From Cryptomeria japonica (taxonomy: Eukaryota; Streptophyta; Pinopsida; Cupressales; Cupressaceae), in the NCBI RefSeq assembly GCF_030272615.1, contig NC_081413.1, positions 162,874,849 through 162,938,848 on the forward strand: DNA of 64,000 nucleotides, given 5' to 3'. Made by a program: the position numbers and the translations under genes. A model generated the notes under the pieces. That model ran no database searches. It had not been told where the DNA came from and saw only the letters and a list, made by a program, of their open reading frames with translations. Within the stretch, counting starts at the first letter, position 1; every line of letters starts with the position of its first letter. Shown here piece after piece: positions 60,230-64,000 of the stretch.

Positions 60230-60980
60230 AACTGCCCTCAAAAACTTATCAAATGACCCCATGAGGCCATGGAAATTGAAGAGCATGTAGACTGACTAAT
60301 TTGGAATCATGCTGCAAAATGAATTCTCATGAAACTTCCTAGAGTGGAATATTTTAAAGCTCAAAGTTGACTACTCAGTCATTTCTACACTGGAGTCTGT
60401 CAAAACCCCCTTCAAACCCTGTTTCAAACCCTGTTTCAAATCCATTTTCAAAAAATAGCTAATGACATCATGAGGGTTTGGAAAATTGCATACAAGCTCA
60501 TTTAACTACAAGGAATTCAACAAACCAATTTTTCTAGTGAAATAATCATCTAGATGCAAGTTATAAACATTGAAATTGAGGCCTCTGGAAACACTTTGCA
60601 TCGAGTAATCTGCAAAACATAATAGATTGCAAAAGATTTGGGCTTCACAAAAATGTCAAATGAAGCCTTGGGAATTTTCAATCAGATTCATGGGTACACA
60701 AATATTCAAGGAATACTGGGGAACAAGCGGTTTTTCATGACGATCAACTGGGTACAAATTGCAAGCCTCTAAAGTAAGCTACTCAGGCATTTCTGAAAAA
60801 TGTGCACATAATGAACCATTGTTGACCCCTCAAACTAGGTACATGAATAATGTATTAAATCTGATCATGAGACATTTCTAATAAGAGGTTAACAACACCC
60901 CAAAGTTGTTTATCATGAAATTCAATGGGTGTCAAATTACTTGCCCTCAACATGGGCTACATGGGCTGAAAATGCAAGGG
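60230..60980 (+). repeat. Degenerate ~200-bp tandem repeats
   Basis: About four diverged units occur. Matching phrases TGACCCCATGAGGCC, TGACATCATGAGGGT, TGAAGCCTTGGGAA and TGATCATGAGACAT start near 60254, 60462, 60659 and 60863. Later in each unit a CTACTCAG(G/T)CATTTCT-like phrase may recur (60380, 60780). No coding potential was seen. Confidence 0.45.
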
Positions 60981-61444
60981 TATCTCTAAGTGTCTCAAGA
61001 AAATTTTCTCAACTTGGGCCCTCAAAATTTTGCAATTTTTGGAAGTCCCAACACTCTTAGTTGTCATAAAAATACAATGAAACCTTCCAATACCTTAGAA
61101 TGACTTGATAAGCCTCATTTAAAGTAATACACTATAGCAATATATTCTATTTACACGATCTAATATAGTTGGTAGTACATCTATGCCCCCTAGTGTATTT
61201 GGTCATGTTGAATCTCATCAATAATATTTATCCAAGCCTCTATTACCTAATCCTAATTATATTTTTATCATTCATGAGTTATATTTTAGGTTACTTTTTG
61301 TAGTGTCATAAATTGTAACCCCTTATAATTTCAAACTCTTTTGTGTGCCCTTCCCTTAGTGTGACTCCCCTTAGATCTTTTCCAAGCATATTTATGGATC
61401 TGCATTATAAAATTATTGCCATATGATGATATGGTGATATGTGT

Positions 61445-62524
61445 CTGTTGGCAATATGTTGGATTTGATCAAGTGTTGTCATTGATGTCAACATTGTATC
61501 TCGGTTGGACCTATCCCGGTTAGTCTTGGTGATCATCTTGGTTTTGGCTATGACTCTGATTTAGTATGATAAGATCTCTGGAATTGGTTTTCGATACTTA
61601 CTCTTGATGGTTATATGCTTGTCATATTCTATTGGTTCATGTTTTGGTGCTCTGATAACTATTTCTTATGCTCCCGGTTGGTATTTCCTCGTACCAATTA
61701 GCTTTACTAGTAAGTGATATTTGATGTTTTGGTCAGACGATTTTGGTTTGTCTTATGGGAATGGTTTCTATCATGCTAAAGGTGCTTCTTGATCATATTT
61801 TGAGTGTTTGGTGACTTTGCATTGGTTGACATGCTATTATGGTGGTCCTATTTGGATCCGGTTAGACTTTATGTGTTACTTCACTAAGGGTTTCTACCAG
61901 TTGGTGAAGCATGTTGGATTTTGGTCTTAACAATTTTTTTGGCAAATATAATTGTTTAGATATTTGAATTAGGTCCATCCTATGTAATCCAAATGATAAT
62001 ATTGGTTCGGTGATACCGTGTAATGTATTTTTTGTTATAATGGGTTTTGGGTTTAGGGTTTAGCCGACCTTATCATAACGTTGATGATCTGTATTTATAG
62101 GTGAATTATTCATGTAATTGAGAGATGGATGATTTGTGGGATATATGGTTATGTTTGCATTATCAGAGTAAGGTTTATGTATGAACAAGTGATATATCAT
62201 TCGGCATAAGGTTTTTGGTATTGCAGGGCAGACATCTGTGCTTAATTGGAACTGTATCAAGCATTAGGAGATGCTACTTTCATAGTTCATTCTTTCCGGA
62301 TTGTACTCCGATGTTTTGTAAGTCAATGAGACTTCTCTTTTGTGATGAGTAGTAAATTCTAAGTAGTTGGCCTGATTGCAAGTGCAATCCCCATTGTAAT
62401 TATTTCACATACTGCTTCAAAAGTATTATCTAATTGTGGGTACAGTTTCCCACTGTGGTTTTTCCCTTTACTGGGTTTTCCATGTCAAAATATTGTTTCT
62501 TCCTGGTATCAGATCTATCTAACA
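61445..62524 (+). repeat. E: copia-type LTR (5' LTR or remnant)
   Basis: The LTR runs from TGTTGGCAATATG at 61445 to ATCTAACA at 62524, 1,080 bp. The U5 block GGTTTTTCCC...GGGTTTTCCATG (about 62456-62486) is the common Ty1/copia LTR motif. It is followed by a damaged primer site (ATTGGTTTTAGAGC, 62525-62538). It shares ends with family B but the body differs. Only 80 bp of internal sequence is present before B3 interrupts. Confidence 0.8.
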
Positions 62525-62604
62525 ATTGGTTTTAGAGCTTTGGTCATCTCTATAGAAGCTTAACTGCTTGAGGATATCCATTGGCAACTGTATCTAGTTC
62601 TACA

Positions 62605-63445
62605 TGTTGGCATATGCACACTCCAATGAGACATTGTAGGTGATTGAAGGTTTTGTCATTCATGGCAACCTAGCAATCCTATGGCACCGACAAGATACCG
62701 ACAAGGCATTACACCAACAAGTTAGTGCACCGACATCAATAGATCATGCTCTACACCAGCACTCAGGACACCGGCACTGGTATAAAGAAAGGAAGTATAC
62801 CGACACAGAGGCCGACAGGATTTTCTTATATTACATTTTGTTTATTATTGTAAAAACTTTCTAAGCTGACTTGGCAAATTGTAAAATGACTCTTATATAT
62901 AAAAGAGATCATTGTAGACATTTTGAAGAGGATAAGTAAGCGATAAGGAAAAATATAAGACAGACATATTATGCAAAATATAGGTTCAAGGGTTTATGTA
63001 AGAAGCAGAGCAACAACCGGTACTGGATCTGGCATTATAGATGCTATTGTAAAGCAGTACAAGATATTGGATTTGTATAATCCACATTGTAAGTCAGTGA
63101 GACTTCCCATTGAGCAGTGAGCTCTAGGCAGTTGGCCTTTCTACATGTGCAGGCCCCTATTGTAAGTAATATTCTCTTATTGGCCAATGAGTAAATATTG
63201 TGGGTCACAAATCCCACCAAGGTTTTTCCCACACTGGGTTTCCTTGTTAAATCTTTGTGTTATGGTGTGCTTTCCATGTGGATGTTTTTAATTCTGTTTA
63301 TTACATTATTTCTTGCATACCAGTACACTATTATAATATGTTCTGCATGTTTTAAGTTAAGAAATTCTAATTACCGGTTCGATACTGATTCACCCCCCCC
63401 CCCCCCCCCCCCCCCCGCCTCTCAGTATCTGTGGGATCCCTAACA
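62605..63445 (+). repeat. B3 5' LTR
   Basis: The LTR runs from TGTTGGCATATGCACAC to CCCTAACA, 841 bp. TATATATAAAAGAG at about 62894-62907 is the probable TATA box. A C-run of about 25 lies at 63392-63416, the longest in the window. Confidence 0.9.
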
Positions 63446-63446
63446 A

Positions 63447-63459
63447 TTGGTATCAGAGC
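63447..63459 (+). other. B3 primer-binding site
   Basis: Intact TTGGTATCAGAGC lies one base after the LTR end. Confidence 0.92.
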
Positions 63460-63516
63460 TTTGTCCTCTATTTTCAGAGGTCTAATAGCTTGAGGAAGAT
63501 CTTGACACCAATAAAG

Positions 63517-64000
63517 ATGGAAAATATAATGAAGCAACTTGAAGGAGCTCTTTCAGACTATGATGTAGAGAAATTGAAAAATATCAAACTAGAAGATGAT
63601 TTAAGGGCGGCTCAAGATATCATTCAGGCACTTCAAGAGAATCTTACTGTTGCAAGAAATAAGAGAAGAGAACTTTGTGAAAATTTGCAAAATGAGAATG
63701 ATGAAAAGGAATCACTTAATGATTAGATAAGCAAGCTAAAACAAGAGAACATGACAACAAAGAATGAGATGCAGGATATGACTATGAGATTTTGCAAAGA
63801 GATTGAGGATAGGAAGAAGAATGAAGAAGAACTGACCAAAAGACTAAGTGATGCAGCAAATAAGAACACAAGACTTAGCTATGAAAATGACATGTTGAAG
63901 ACAGATCTGATGCACACTCAGAATGACTCCAATGAACTGATGAGACAAAAAGAAGTCTTAGAAAGAGAACTAGAAACTGCAAATCAACATAATGAAAAAT
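63517..64000 (+). pseudogene. gag: B3 gag, N-terminal part
   Basis: The frame runs from the ATG at 63517 (MENIMKQLEGALSDYDVEK) to the window end with one stop, TAG at 63724-63726. Only the coiled-coil half is in view. It aligns with B1 gag residue by residue (EMQDMTMRFCKEIEDRKKNE). Confidence 0.85.

Larger units (their letters stand above)
62605..64000 (+). mobile_element. B3: 5' part of a third B-family element
   Basis: It consists of a 5' LTR (62605-63445), a primer site and the start of gag, then runs off the window. It inserted 80 bp inside E. It is closest to B1: the LTR start TGTTGGCATATG and the Gag sequence agree almost word for word. Confidence 0.9.

Overview
This window is repeat-rich plant nuclear DNA, about one third GC and made almost entirely of nested LTR retrotransposons. 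The primer-binding sites (TTGGTATCAGAGC, the initiator-Met-tRNA type), the coiled-coil plus CCHC Gag proteins, the Ty3/gypsy Tat-type pol with two RNase H domains and the very dense nesting all point to a large-genome seed plant. A gymnosperm is plausible but unproven. No intact host gene, tRNA, rRNA or CRISPR array was found.

Layout. (1) 1-14725: a minus-strand Sirevirus-like element (A0), cut in two by a plus-strand relative A1 (4477-11986). (2) 14726-16148, 25560-27531, 39117-39465 and 55519 to about 57615 look like pieces of one older minus-strand locus. It has a TATA box and palindromic repeats near 57.5 kb, a degraded reading frame from 27519, small repeated exons at 25.6-26.1 and 15.8-16.1 kb, and related satellite-like repeats at 14.7 and 55.7 kb. 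(3) Three complete elements split that locus, each bounded by TG...CA and a perfect 5-bp target-site duplication: B1 (16149-25554, minus, TAAGA), B2 (27537-39111, plus, TAATG) and D (39466-55513, plus, ACATA). (4) B1 carries a 2.7-kb GC-richer insertion X (18580-21276, CTGAT). B2 carries a 4,982-bp insertion C (31714-36695, GAGTT). (5) 57620-64000 holds low-information DNA, a possible copia primer site, degenerate tandem repeats, a copia-type LTR (E, 61445-62524) and the start of a third B-family element (B3, from 62605).

Families A and B share their plan: LTR, Met-tRNA primer site, a Gag of about 385-427 codons with coiled coil and four zinc knuckles, no protease/integrase/RT/RNase H, a second ORF of about 1,070-1,100 codons, then three spaced polypurine tracts of the Sirevirus type and the 3' LTR. 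They must be moved by enzymes supplied elsewhere. Insertion C contains a third ORF of similar size (1,050 codons) and a loosely similar plan. D is a different lineage: a 16-kb Tat-type Ty3/gypsy element with gag, protease, G-patch, RT, two RNase H domains and integrase in order, all interrupted by stops.

Most breaks are CAG-to-TAG or CGA-to-TGA type changes that leave the reading frame open, as expected from decay of methylated cytosine. D's LTRs are nearly identical although its genes are heavily broken, so it was probably already defective when it last moved. All identities and counts here were judged by eye.
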